DNA of 64,000 nucleotides from Solirubrobacteraceae bacterium (GTDB lineage Bacteria > Actinomycetota > Thermoleophilia > Solirubrobacterales > Solirubrobacteraceae): positions 1 through 64,000 of the forward strand of contig JADGPK010000006.1 in NCBI GenBank assembly GCA_017882445.1, written 5' to 3'. Shown piece after piece: positions 35,132 through 45,268 of this stretch (the first letter of the stretch is position 1; every line of letters starts with the position of its first letter). A program made the translations under genes and the position numbers. Below the pieces are notes generated by a model that saw nothing but the letters and a program-made list of their open reading frames with translations, did no database searches and was not told where the DNA came from.

Positions 35132-37009
35132 TCAGCCGGCGCGGTGGAGGTGCCCGTAGAGCTCTCGCCCGACCTTCGCAGGCAGACCGGGCACCAACTG
35201 GAGTTCCTCTCTAGAGGCCGCCACCATCGCGTCCGGCGAGCCGAAGTGCGCCAGCAGCGCCCGCTTGCGCGCCGGTCCGATTCCGGGCAGCTCGTCGAGC
35301 AGAGAGCTCGTCATCGCCCTGTCGCGCCGGATGCGGTGGTGGGTGACAGCGAAGCGGTGCGCCTCGTCGCGAACGCGCTGCAGCAGCTGCAGCTCCGGCG
35401 TGGCATGGTCGAGCACCAGCGGCGAGCGGCGCCCCGGGATGAAGATCTCCTCGATGCGCTTGGCGAGCGAGACGACCGCCACACCGCGGTCGCGGAAGCC
35501 GCGCAGGGGCCCCAGGCCCGCGGCGAGCTGGCCCTTGCCGCCATCGATGACCACCACGTTGGGCAGCGCGGCGAAGCTCGAGTCATAGGCGGGGTCGTGC
35601 GGCGAGATGTCCGCCTGGCGCTCCCACTGGGCGAAGCGTCGCGCGAGCACCTCGGCCATCGCCGCGTAGTCGTCTGAGGATCCCTCGGCGGTGCGGATCG
35701 TGAAGCGCCTGTAGTCGGCCTTCTTGGGTGCCCCGCCCTCGAACACGACCATCGAGGCAACCGTGTTGGTGCCACCCAGGTTGGAGATGTCGAAGCACTC
35801 GACGCGGATCGGTGGGACGTCGAGGTCGAGCGCCTGCTGCAGGCCCTCCACGGCCTCCACCCGGCCCTGTCGGCGGCGCTCGGAGCGCAGGCGCTCCTGG
35901 TCGAGCGCCAGGCGAGAGTTGCGCTCGGCGAGCTCGAGGATGCGGCGCTTCTCGCCGCGCTCGGCGGCGCGCAGCTCCACCGGGCCGCCGCGGCGCTCAG
36001 ACAGCGCGTCGGCGAGCGCCGCGCGCCCGTCTAGCTCGCGCTGGGTCACCAGCAGAGCCGGGATCGAGGTCTGTCCGCCGTAGTACTGGAGCATGAACTC
36101 CTCCGCCACCTCCGCCACATCGCGCTCGGTCTCGTTGGCCAGGTAGAACGACTGCCTGTCGGAGAGCACCCCGTCGCGAACCTGGAAGACCTGCGCGTTG
36201 GCGTCGCGGCCGTCGACGGCGATCGCGACGGCGTCGAAGCTGCCCACCGACTCGCCGGTCACGCGGCGGCGCTCCAGCAGCGAGCGAACCGCCTGCAGCC
36301 GGTTGCGCTCGAGGGTGGCCTGCTCGAACTCCTCGCCGGCCGCGGCCGCTCGCATCCGGGCCTCGAGGTCGCGCTCGATCGCGGCGAAGCGCCCGCAGAG
36401 GAAGTCGATCACCCCGTCGATGCTCTTGCGGTAGTCCTCCTGCGAGACGTAGCCCACGCACGGCGCCTCGCAGCGCTTGATGTAGTAGTCCAGGCACGGG
36501 CTGCCGCTGCGCCGTCCCGGCTCGGGTCCGGTGCAGGAGCGGAACATGAAGACCTTGGCGAGAACCTCGAGCGTCGCTCGCACCCGCTTGGCGTTCGAAT
36601 ACGGACCGAAGTAGGCCCGCCCGGCACGGTGGCGCTCGCGGGTGAAGTAGACCCGCGGGTATGCCTCATCGAGTGACACCGCGATGAACGGATAGGACTT
36701 GTCGTCGCGCAGGCGAATGTTGAAGCGGGGGCGATACTGCTTGATGAAGCTCTGCTCCGCCAGCAGCGCCTCGGCCTCTGAAGCCACCACCACGCACTCG
36801 ATGTGATCGACGCTCGCCACCATCTCTGCGTGCCCGGGACTGCTGGGTATCGTGCCCCGCCCACCCTTGGAGAAGTGCGAGGACACGCGCTTGCGCACCG
36901 ACTTGGCCTTGCCGACGTAGATGACGCGTCCGCGCGCGTCTCGGAACAGGTACACGCCGGGCTGGTCGGGGAGGGCGCGTCGCTGCTCGAAAAGGGGATG
37001 CTCGCTCAA
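35132..37009 (-). CDS. uvrC: excinuclease ABC subunit C
   Basis: UvrC makes both incisions in nucleotide excision repair. Order in the 625-residue product: GIY-YIG endonuclease (PGVYLFRDARGRVIYVGKAK near residues 15-40), a Cys-rich stretch (CLDYYIKRCEAPCVGYV), UVR-type helical region, the RNase H-like 5' nuclease domain (ECFDISNLGG, VVIDGGKGQL, DEAHRFAVTHH), and two helix-hairpin-helix motifs (LPGIGPARKRALL, VPGLPAKVG). I chose the TTG at 37009 with GGGAGA about 8 bases upstream, because family members start shortly before PGVYLF. An ATG at 37090 would add 27 residues and has no ribosome binding site. Confidence 0.93.
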   Translation of the reverse strand: MSEHPLFEQRRALPDQPGVYLFRDARGRVIYVGKAKSVRKRVSSHFSKGGRGTIPSSPGHAEMVASVDHIECVVVASEAEALLAEQSFIKQYRPRFNIRLRDDKSYPFIAVSLDEAYPRVYFTRERHRAGRAYFGPYSNAKRVRATLEVLAKVFMFRSCTGPEPGRRSGSPCLDYYIKRCEAPCVGYVSQEDYRKSIDGVIDFLCGRFAAIERDLEARMRAAAAGEEFEQATLERNRLQAVRSLLERRRVTGESVGSFDAVAIAVDGRDANAQVFQVRDGVLSDRQSFYLANETERDVAEVAEEFMLQYYGGQTSIPALLVTQRELDGRAALADALSERRGGPVELRAAERGEKRRILELAERNSRLALDQERLRSERRRQGRVEAVEGLQQALDLDVPPIRVECFDISNLGGTNTVASMVVFEGGAPKKADYRRFTIRTAEGSSDDYAAMAEVLARRFAQWERQADISPHDPAYDSSFAALPNVVVIDGGKGQLAAGLGPLRGFRDRGVAVVSLAKRIEEIFIPGRRSPLVLDHATPELQLLQRVRDEAHRFAVTHHRIRRDRAMTSSLLDELPGIGPARKRALLAHFGSPDAMVAASREELQLVPGLPAKVGRELYGHLHRAG

Positions 37010-37184
37010 GCGAGCGTCTCCCTGCTTCGGTCGACGATGCTCTCCCGCGCGTCGCCCTCGCCCCTCGGTGCCTCGGTAGCTGACATCCAATGCGAGGATA
37101 GGAGGCGTCCCTGAGGGCGCGCCTCGAAGTCCGAGCAGTCATCCCGGCGGCGTGCGACCTCGGAGCGCGAGGAAGCGCGAGGAG

Positions 37185-37544
37185 TCAGTAGGAGCGCGAG
37201 TGGCGGTAGACCTCGAGCAGGACGTAGAGGACGCCCGCGACGAGCAGGAACCAGGCGAGCTCGCCGAGCCCGGTCTGCCACATGTTCTTGCGCGCCACGT
37301 ACGCGAACAGGCCAACCGCGACGCCGCCGTAGAGGAGCCCCCGCCGACGGTCGCCGAGGCTGTGCAGGGAGATCCGATATTCGCGGTAGAAGCGCAACCC
37401 CAGATAGGCAGCCGCGACGCCGAAGGCCACGAGCAGCACCGCTTCGAAGGTGCTCGCCGCCCGCCCGCCGCCCGGAAGGAAGTAGACGGCCGCGGCGATG
37501 GCCAGCAGTATGGCCACGTTGCGCGCGGTCTTCATCCGCTCCAT
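37185..37544 (-). CDS. small four-helix membrane protein of unknown function
   Basis: The 119-residue protein has hydrophobic segments at about 9-24, 33-50, 68-83 and 92-110, separated by short charged loops such as RFYREYRISLHSLGDRRRG. I recognise it as a conserved hypothetical in this group of actinobacteria, with no assigned role. It lies between uvrC and the ABC-F gene on the same strand. Confidence 0.7.
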   Translation of the reverse strand: MERMKTARNVAILLAIAAAVYFLPGGGRAASTFEAVLLVAFGVAAAYLGLRFYREYRISLHSLGDRRRGLLYGGVAVGLFAYVARKNMWQTGLGELAWFLLVAGVLYVLLEVYRHSRSY

Positions 37545-37558
37545 GGCCGAAGTGTAGG

Positions 37559-39568
37559 TCAGTCGATCAGCGTCTCGAGGCGCGCGTAGGCATCCTCCAC
37601 CGCGCGCTTGGCGGCGGTGTGGCGCGCTTCGGACTTGGCGGACTCATAGCGCGTCGCCCATGCGGCCGGATCGGCGAGCTCACCCTCCAGCGCGCTCAGC
37701 GCCGCCTCGGCGTCCTCGACGGCCCGCTCGGCCTTCTGCTGCTCGCTCAGGCGGTTCTTCGACGGCCCCGTGGCCCTGGGCTTCGGCTTGCCCCTCCGGG
37801 CCGCGCCCGCCGGATGCCCGGCGGCTCGGAGCGCGCTGCCGTCCTTCAGGGAGCCGGATCCGTTGCCGGCGGCGCCGACCGGTGAAACCACGAGCGCGGC
37901 TATCTGACCAGGGCGTCCGGCCGCGAGAGCCCTGCGCTCGTCGCGCACGCGAACGTACTCGGGCCAGCCGCCGACGTAGCTGTGCAGCGAGCCTTCCTCC
38001 ACCGCCACCGTGCGGGAGCCCACGGCGTCGAGCAGGGCGCGGTCGTGGGAGACGAGCAGGATCGCCCCGGTGAAGGAGCGCAGCGCGTCCTCGAGCGCCT
38101 CGCGGCTCTCGATGTCCAGGTGGTTGGTCGGCTCGTCGAGGATCAGCACGTTGGGCGGGTGCGCGTCCGATCCGACGAGCACCGCCAGGGAGAGCCGGCG
38201 CCGCTCGCCGCCGGAGAGCCCGCTCAGCGGCTTCTCAGCGTCCTCGCCCGAGAACAGGAAGCGCCCGAGCAGCGCTCGGGCCTTGCCCGGGCTCAGCCCC
38301 GTCGCGCGCTGGGCCGCCTCCACGACGCTCTGGTTCGCCTCGCCGCCAGCGCCGAGCTCGTCGGCGTGCTGGGAGAGATAGCCGACCTTGACGTTGTGTC
38401 CGATGCTGAGCTTGCCCGCCGCCAGCTCGCGACGCCCCGCCAGCGTCTCGATCACGGTGGTCTTGCCCGTGCCGTTCGGTCCCACCAGCGAGACGTGCTC
38501 GCCGCGCTCGAGCCACAGCTCGGCGTGCTCGAGCAGGACGAGAGGCGGGGCGCCGACCTCGATGCGCGCATCGATCAGCTCGAAGATCACGCGTCCCGAG
38601 CGCTCGGGCGAGGAGAAGGCGAACTCGAGTCCCTTGCCGTCGGCGGGCGCCCTGAGGGACCCCTCCTCGATCCGCTCCATCTTGGCGAGCTTCTTGACCC
38701 GCGACTGCGCCTGACGCGCCTTGGTGGCCTTGTAGCGGAAGCGCTCGATGAAGCGTTCCATCCGCTCCATCTCGGCCGTCTGCTTGTCTATCGCTCGGCC
38801 GAGCGCGATTTCGCGGGCCGCCTGCTCGCGGCGCCACTGGTGCCACGTCCCCGCGAAGAACCGCGACCTGCCGCCCTCGAGCTCCAGCACCGCGGTGCCC
38901 ACCGCCTCGAGGAACCAGCGGTCGTGCGCGACGAGGACCACGGCGGCGTCGAGATCCACGAGCGTCTGCTCGAGCCACTCCAGCGACTCGATGTCGAGGT
39001 GATTGGTGGGCTCGTCGAGCAGCAGCACGTCGGCTCCGGTCGCCAGGGCGCGGGCCAGCGATGCGCGCGTCAGCTGACCTCCGGAGAACGTGTCCAGGGC
39101 GCGTTCGAGGTCTGCCTCGCGGAACCCCAGGCCGTGGGCCATCGCCGTCGCGCGGTTGCGCCACAGATAGCCGCCTCGCGCCTCCAGCCGGGCCTGTGCG
39201 CCGGAATAGCGGGCGAGCATCGCCTCGTCGGCCGTGCCGGCGGCCATCTTGCCCTCCAGGGCGCTCAGCTCGGCCTCGATCTGCAGCTCCTCCGCGCAAC
39301 CTGACAGCAGGTACTCGCGCAGCGCCATCCGCCGCTCACGCGGCGGACGCTGGTCGTGCAGGGCGATCCTCACTCCCTTCGCGATGCTCAGCTCGCCTCG
39401 ATCGATCGACGTCTCGCCCGCCAGCATCCGCAGCAGCGTCGTCTTGCCCGCCCCGTTGCGCCCGGCGATGGTCATCCGTTCGCGGCGCTCCAGCTTGAAC
39501 GACACGCCGCGCAACAGCGGCCGGCCGGCCATATCCTTGTGCATGTCTGAAGCGATCAGCAGAGCCAT
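37559..39568 (-). CDS. ABC-F family ATPase (ribosome-associated type)
   Basis: This cytosolic protein of 669 residues has two ATPase domains and no membrane part. Domain one has GRNGAGKTT (about 37-45), FSGGQLTRASLARAL and LLLDEPTNHLD. The inter-domain linker (about 245-320) is helical and rich in Lys/Arg (RFRYKATKARQAQSRVKKL), the segment that reaches the ribosomal tRNA sites in EttA/Uup-like proteins. Domain two has GPNGTGKTT, LSGGERRRLSLAVLV and LILDEPTNHLD. The last 60 residues form a charged coiled coil. Such proteins resolve stalled ribosomes, and some protect against antibiotics; which applies here cannot be told. Confidence 0.92.
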   Translation of the reverse strand: MALLIASDMHKDMAGRPLLRGVSFKLERRERMTIAGRNGAGKTTLLRMLAGETSIDRGELSIAKGVRIALHDQRPPRERRMALREYLLSGCAEELQIEAELSALEGKMAAGTADEAMLARYSGAQARLEARGGYLWRNRATAMAHGLGFREADLERALDTFSGGQLTRASLARALATGADVLLLDEPTNHLDIESLEWLEQTLVDLDAAVVLVAHDRWFLEAVGTAVLELEGGRSRFFAGTWHQWRREQAAREIALGRAIDKQTAEMERMERFIERFRYKATKARQAQSRVKKLAKMERIEEGSLRAPADGKGLEFAFSSPERSGRVIFELIDARIEVGAPPLVLLEHAELWLERGEHVSLVGPNGTGKTTVIETLAGRRELAAGKLSIGHNVKVGYLSQHADELGAGGEANQSVVEAAQRATGLSPGKARALLGRFLFSGEDAEKPLSGLSGGERRRLSLAVLVGSDAHPPNVLILDEPTNHLDIESREALEDALRSFTGAILLVSHDRALLDAVGSRTVAVEEGSLHSYVGGWPEYVRVRDERRALAAGRPGQIAALVVSPVGAAGNGSGSLKDGSALRAAGHPAGAARRGKPKPRATGPSKNRLSEQQKAERAVEDAEAALSALEGELADPAAWATRYESAKSEARHTAAKRAVEDAYARLETLID

Positions 39569-39624
39569 CGGCTGCTGATGGTAGGGGCCCGCCCCCGGCG
39601 CGCCGCGCTAGGATCCCGGCCGAG

Positions 39625-39900
39625 ATGCCCGATCGCCTGTTGAGGAAGCTGATTCCGCTCGCGCTGCTGCTGATGCTCGTGCTGGCACCCGGGGCGTACG
39701 CCTACAACGACGGCCGCGGCTTCTATGGAGCGACCGACGACAAGGTCGTGACCGACGCGGGCTTCATCCTGATCGTCTTCTTCCCCGTGTTCGTGTTCAC
39801 GATGAGCAAGCTCCAGAAGCGCCTCGACAGGCGCAAAGACGCGCGCAAGGCCGCGCACAAGGCGCAGCTCGGCGACGTCCGCTGGCGTGGCGGCTGGTAG
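39625..39900 (+). CDS. small membrane protein of unknown function
   Basis: The 91-residue product has a signal-like N-terminus (RLLRKLIPLALLLMLVL, then an AYA-type cleavage site), a second helix (AGFILIVFFPVFVFTM) and a strongly basic C-terminal tail (LQKRLDRRKDARKAAHKAQ). It probably has one membrane anchor with the basic tail inside. No family is recognised. It lies upstream of the enoyl-CoA hydratase gene with 14 bp between. Confidence 0.65.
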   Translation: MPDRLLRKLIPLALLLMLVLAPGAYAYNDGRGFYGATDDKVVTDAGFILIVFFPVFVFTMSKLQKRLDRRKDARKAAHKAQLGDVRWRGGW

Positions 39901-39914
39901 ATCGCTCCCGGCTG

Positions 39915-40739
39915 ATGGGTGAGCCCGAGCAGAGCGGGCACGTCTCGCCGCAGAGCGCCGGCGAGGAGAGCAACGCGCCGTCGGTCCGCTACGAGCGCCG
40001 TGGCGCAGCCGCGCTGATCACGATCGACCGCCCGCATCGGCGCAACGCCGTCGACGGGCCCACAGCGGCGGCGCTGCACGAGGCCTATCTGCGCTTCGAG
40101 TCCGAGGAGGATGCCCGCGTGCTCGTGCTCACCGGCGCGGGCGACGTCTCCTTCTGCGCCGGCGCCGATCTGAAGGCGATCGAGACGTTCCTCCCGCGGC
40201 TGACGAGCGCAGAGGGACCGATGGGCTTCAGCCGCCTGACGTCGTCCAAGCCCACGATCGCCGCGATCTCGGGCTTCTGCCTCGCCGGCGGTCTGGAGCT
40301 GGCGCTGTGGTGCGACCTGCGCATCGCCACCGAGGGATCGGCGCTCGGCTACCCGGAGCGTCGCTGGGGCGTGCCGCTGATCGATGGTGGCACGCAACGC
40401 CTGCCGCGCATCGTCGGCCTCGGTCGTGCGCTCGACCTGATCCTGACCGGGCGGATCCTCGACGCCCGCGAGGCCCTTGCCATGGGTCTCCTGACCGAGA
40501 TCGTGGAGCCCGGTGGACACCTCGAGCGCGCCCTCGCGCTCGCCGAGGGGCTGGCGCGCTTCCCGCAGCGTACGATGCTCGCCGATCGCCGCGCGGCGAT
40601 CGAGGGGCTGGGGATGACGCTCGCTGAGGGACTCGCGTTGGAGGCGAAGGCGGGACCCGAGGTGTTCGCAGACGGAGCGCGCGGGGCCGGCAGGTTCGCC
40701 GCGGGCGAGGGCCGCTCAGGAGCGGGCGCGGGAGCCTAG
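39915..40739 (+). CDS. enoyl-CoA hydratase/isomerase family protein
   Basis: This 274-residue crotonase-fold protein probably hydrates enoyl-CoA. The oxyanion-hole motifs are visible: FCAGADLKAIE and ISGFCLAGGLELALWCDLRI. One acidic position is kept in GYPERRWGVPLIDGGTQRLP. The N-terminal 25 residues are a polar extension and the C-terminus is Gly/Ala-rich. Hydratase versus isomerase activity is not certain. It stands just upstream of the fatty acyl-CoA reductase gene. Confidence 0.88.
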   Translation: MGEPEQSGHVSPQSAGEESNAPSVRYERRGAAALITIDRPHRRNAVDGPTAAALHEAYLRFESEEDARVLVLTGAGDVSFCAGADLKAIETFLPRLTSAEGPMGFSRLTSSKPTIAAISGFCLAGGLELALWCDLRIATEGSALGYPERRWGVPLIDGGTQRLPRIVGLGRALDLILTGRILDAREALAMGLLTEIVEPGGHLERALALAEGLARFPQRTMLADRRAAIEGLGMTLAEGLALEAKAGPEVFADGARGAGRFAAGEGRSGAGAGA

Positions 40740-40822
40740 GTCTCCGGTCGCGCGGTCGCGCCGGAAAACCGGCTTGACAGGACGGACCGGCGGGTGCTCA
40801 TTCGAGGTAGGCTCTGAGCACG

Positions 40823-42826
40823 ATGGCCTACTTCGTGACCGGAGCGACCGGCTTCATCGGAAGCCGCCTTGTTGAACGCTTGCTCGAGAAGCGCCAGGGC
40901 AAGGTGTACGTCCTCGTGCGCGAGAGCTCCAAGCCGCGTCTGGATGACCTGATCGAGCGCTGGCAGATCCTGGCGGGCAGCTCGGCTGCGGATCGCATCG
41001 AGCCCGTAGTCGGGGACCTGCGCAGGCCGCTGCTGGGTGTCGAGCAGGAGCAGGTGACCGAGCTTCGCGGCAAGATCACCCACTTCTTCCACCTCGCCGC
41101 GGTCTACGACATGACCGCGCCGCCCGAGCGCAACACGGCGGTCAACGTCGGCGGCACGGCCCACGCGGTGGAACTCGCACGGGCGGTGGACGCCAAGCAC
41201 CTGCACCACGTCTCCTCGATCGCCGTCGCGGGCACCTACCACGGCATGTTCGGAGAGGACATGTTCGACGAGGGCCAGCGGCTGCCCTCGCCCTATCACC
41301 GCACGAAGTTCGAGTCCGAGCGGATCATTCGCGATCAGCCGTACGTCCCCTGGCGGGTCTACAGGCCGGGGATCGTGGTCGGCGACTCGCAGACCGGCGA
41401 GATGGAGAAGATCGACGGTCCGTACTACTTCTTCAAGGCGATCCAGCGGATGCGCCACCTGCTCCCCGAGTGGGTGCCGCTCGTCGGCTTGGATCTGGGC
41501 TACACGAACGTCGTGCCGGTCGACTGGGTGGCGGGAGCGCTCGAGCACATCGCACACCAGCCCAACCTGGACGGCCGGGCGTTCCACCTCACCGACCCCC
41601 GCCCGCAGCGCGTCGATGAGCTGATCAACGAGCTCGCCGCCGCGGCACACGCGCCGCGGTTCGCCGTGAGCATCGACAAACGCCTGATCGATCCCCTGCC
41701 CAAGTGGCCGCTCGCGCTCGCCGCGCAGCTGCCGCCGTGGCGACAGATGCGCAAGCTCGCGCTGCGCCAGCTGGGAATCCCCGAGGCGGTGCTCGCGCAC
41801 ATGGAGCTGGTGCCCCGCTTCGACACGCGCGAGACGACGCAGGCTCTCGCCGGCTCCCCGCTCGAACTGCCTCCGCCGCTGCAGGACTACGTCGCCCGCC
41901 TGTGGGACTACTGGGAGCGCGAGATGGATCCCGACCTGCGCCGGGGACGAACGCTCAAGGAGGCGCTCAACGGCCGCCATGTGCTCATCACGGGCGCCTC
42001 GTCGGGGATCGGGCGCGCGACGGCCCTGAAGGTCGCCGCCGCCGGCGGCGTTCCCCTGCTGGTGGCCCGCAACGTGGAGAAGCTCGAGGAGGTGCGCGCT
42101 GAGATCGTGGCCGGCGGCGGCGTCGCGTACGTGTACGCGGCGGACCTCGCCGACATCGAGTCGATCGAGCGGCTGCTCGAGCGGGTGCTCGCCGATCACC
42201 GCAACATCGACATGCTCGTGAACAACGCCGGGCGCTCGATCCGGCGCTCGATCGCGCTCAGCTACGACCGCTTCCACGACTTCGAACGCACGATCCAGCT
42301 CAACTACTTCGGCGCTGTGAAGCTGATCATCGGCCTGCTCCCGCACATGCGCGAGCGGGGCTCGGGCCACATCGTGAACGTGTCCTCGATCGGGGTGCAG
42401 ACCAACCCCCCGCGCTTCTCCGCCTACGTGGCCTCCAAGGCGGCGCTCGACGCGTTCACCCGCGTGGTCTCCTCCGAGGTGATCGGCGACGGGGTGACGT
42501 TCACCACGATCCACATGCCGCTCGTGCGCACGCCGATGATCGCGCCCACGAAGATGTATGACGCCTTCCCCGCGATCAGCCCGAACGAGGCCGGCGACAT
42601 GATCTGCGAGGCGCTGCGCAACCGGCCCAAGGAGCTGGGCACGCGGCTGGGGAAGTTCGGCGAGGTCGCCTACTCGATCTCGCCACGCACGATGGACAGG
42701 CTGCTGCACCTCGCCTACCGCGTGTTCCCCGACTCGGCCGCGTCCAAGGGCACCCCCGACGTCGAGGAGTACGTCTCGTTCGAGCAGATCGCGATGGCGA
42801 CGTTGACGAGAGGCGTGCACTGGTAG
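40823..42826 (+). CDS. two-domain fatty acyl-CoA reductase (SDR-SDR)
   Basis: The 667-residue chain joins two Rossmann-type reductases. The N-terminal extended SDR (about 1-370) has TGATGFIG, HLAAVYDMT, VSSIAVAGTYHG and the catalytic YHRTK. The C-terminal classical SDR (about 390-650) has ITGASSGIG, NNAGRSIRRS, VSSIGV and catalytic YVASK. Size and order match bacterial acyl-CoA reductases of the Marinobacter and mycobacterial type, which take acyl-CoA through the aldehyde to the fatty alcohol using NADPH. The product could feed wax esters or ether lipids. Which half does which step here is inference. No wax ester synthase is in the window. Confidence 0.87.
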   Translation: MAYFVTGATGFIGSRLVERLLEKRQGKVYVLVRESSKPRLDDLIERWQILAGSSAADRIEPVVGDLRRPLLGVEQEQVTELRGKITHFFHLAAVYDMTAPPERNTAVNVGGTAHAVELARAVDAKHLHHVSSIAVAGTYHGMFGEDMFDEGQRLPSPYHRTKFESERIIRDQPYVPWRVYRPGIVVGDSQTGEMEKIDGPYYFFKAIQRMRHLLPEWVPLVGLDLGYTNVVPVDWVAGALEHIAHQPNLDGRAFHLTDPRPQRVDELINELAAAAHAPRFAVSIDKRLIDPLPKWPLALAAQLPPWRQMRKLALRQLGIPEAVLAHMELVPRFDTRETTQALAGSPLELPPPLQDYVARLWDYWEREMDPDLRRGRTLKEALNGRHVLITGASSGIGRATALKVAAAGGVPLLVARNVEKLEEVRAEIVAGGGVAYVYAADLADIESIERLLERVLADHRNIDMLVNNAGRSIRRSIALSYDRFHDFERTIQLNYFGAVKLIIGLLPHMRERGSGHIVNVSSIGVQTNPPRFSAYVASKAALDAFTRVVSSEVIGDGVTFTTIHMPLVRTPMIAPTKMYDAFPAISPNEAGDMICEALRNRPKELGTRLGKFGEVAYSISPRTMDRLLHLAYRVFPDSAASKGTPDVEEYVSFEQIAMATLTRGVHW

Positions 42827-42937
42827 GAGTGGAAGGCGCGGCTCGCCGGCGGCCGGGAGCGCGGATCGCCGGCGACCACAGGCACGGCTCACGGGTGGCC
42901 GGGAGCGGCTCGCGAGCGGCCCTGAGATGATCAGAGC

Positions 42938-43784
<847 letters not shown>

Positions 43785-43792
<8 letters not shown>

Positions 43793-44570
43793 CGCGCTCG
43801 GCGGCGCGACCGGGCCGTCGCCGACCAACCCGGTTGCGCTGACCTGGCGCCAATACCGGCTGGAGCGGAGGATGTTCTGGCGCAACCCGAGCGCCGCGTT
43901 CTTCAACTTCCTGCTGCCGCTGCTGTTCCTGGCGGGCGCAGGAGCGATCCTCACCGGCAGCCAGAGCGACCTGAACAGGCTCGTCCCGTCGATCGCGGGC
44001 ATGAGCGTGATGTCGACCACGTTCACCGCGCTGGCCTACAACATCGTCTTCCTGCGCGAGCGCGGTGTGCTCAAGCGCATTCGCGGCACACCGCTGCCCA
44101 CGATCTCCTACTTCGGCGGGGTGGCAGCCAACGCGGTGACCAACACGGCCCTGCAGATCGCGATCGTGGTGGGGGCGGGACGGGTGTTCTTCGGGATCGG
44201 ATGGCCGCCCCACGTGGCCACGCTGATCGTGTTCGTGCTCGTCGGCGTCGTGTGCTTCGCCGGCCTGGGCGTCGCGTTCGCGCACGTGATCCCCAACTTC
44301 GAGTCGACCGCCGCATACGTCAACGCCGTGTTCCTGCCGGTCGTGTTCGTCTCGTTCTTCGTGTTCGACTCGAGCTCCGCTCCCGGCTTTCTCAAGACGA
44401 TCGCCGACGCCCTTCCCCTCAAGCCCCTGATCGACGGCCTGTCGGGCGCGATGGTCGCTCACGCCCACACGACGGGTCACCTCGACGCGCTCGCCGTGAT
44501 CGGGCTGTGGGGCGTGTTCGGTCTGTACTTCGCCGTGCGCGGCTTCTCCTGGGAGCAGTCGCGAACATGA
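43785..44570 (+). CDS. ABC-2 type exporter permease
   Basis: This 261-residue membrane partner of the preceding ATPase has about six hydrophobic helices and the ABC-2 features: an N-terminal amphipathic start (RQYRLERRMFWRNPSAAFF), the family's conserved central region (FLRERGVLKRIRGTPLP) and the late ALPLKPLIDGLSGAM. The pair forms a homodimeric exporter. Its position after the acyl-CoA reductase hints at lipid export, but this is only context. Confidence 0.88.
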
Positions 44571-44591
44571 CCAACACAGAGAGGACCCGCC

Positions 44592-45260
44592 ATGAAGCAG
44601 CTCGCTGAGGACGTCTACCTGCTGCGGGGCTGGCCGCCCAACGCGATCAACGTGTACCTCGTCGGCGACGTGCTCATCGACGCGGCGACGCGACAGGGCG
44701 AGAAGCGGATCATGCGCGAGATCGCCGGACACAAGCTGAGCGCCCATGCGCTCACGCACGCCCATCCCGATCATCAGGGCTCGAGTCACGCGATCTGCGA
44801 ACGGCTGGGCATCCCGCTGTGGTGCGGGCAGGGCGACGTCCCGGCGATGGAGACCCCTGGCGGCGTGTTCAACTCGCAGGCGCCCGGGTGGCTGAACCGG
44901 ATGCAGCGCCGGTTCTGGACGGGACCCCCCCATCCCGTCGCCCGCGCGCTGGTGGAGGGAGACGAGGTGGCCGGCTTCACGGTCCTCGAGAGCCCGGGGC
45001 ACTCGCGCGGGCAGGTGGCCTACTGGCGTGAGTCCGACGGGTTCCTGATCCTGGGAGACGTGCTCAACAACATGAACGTGATGACCGGCGTACCCGGCCT
45101 GCACGAGCCTCCAAAGATCTTCACACCGGACCCCGCCCGCAACCGCCAGTCCGCCCGCAGGCTCGCCGCGCTGAGGCCGCGCGTGACCTGCTTCGGGCAC
45201 GGCGCCCCGCTGCGCGACCCGGGCAAGCTCGCCGACTTCATCGCCCGCTTGCAGGGCTGA
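44592..45260 (+). CDS. metallo-beta-lactamase-fold hydrolase
   Basis: This 222-residue cytoplasmic hydrolase has the dinuclear metal motif THAHPDHQG (H-x-H-x-D-H). Further ligands are in SPGHSRGQVAYW, LILGDVLNN and CFGHGAPL. It matches glyoxalase II-like proteins in layout, but the substrate is not predictable. It follows the exporter genes by 21 bp, so co-transcription is likely. Confidence 0.88.
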   Translation: MKQLAEDVYLLRGWPPNAINVYLVGDVLIDAATRQGEKRIMREIAGHKLSAHALTHAHPDHQGSSHAICERLGIPLWCGQGDVPAMETPGGVFNSQAPGWLNRMQRRFWTGPPHPVARALVEGDEVAGFTVLESPGHSRGQVAYWRESDGFLILGDVLNNMNVMTGVPGLHEPPKIFTPDPARNRQSARRLAALRPRVTCFGHGAPLRDPGKLADFIARLQG

Positions 45261-45268
45261 GCGGCGAC

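Noticed and set aside
40760..40779. Small hairpin GCCGG-AAAA-CCGGC followed by TTGACA as terminator plus promoter of the acyl-CoA reductase
   Set aside because: The stem is only 5 bp, and the only good -10-like hexamer (TAGGCT at 40808) is about 28 bp away, so neither call is firm.
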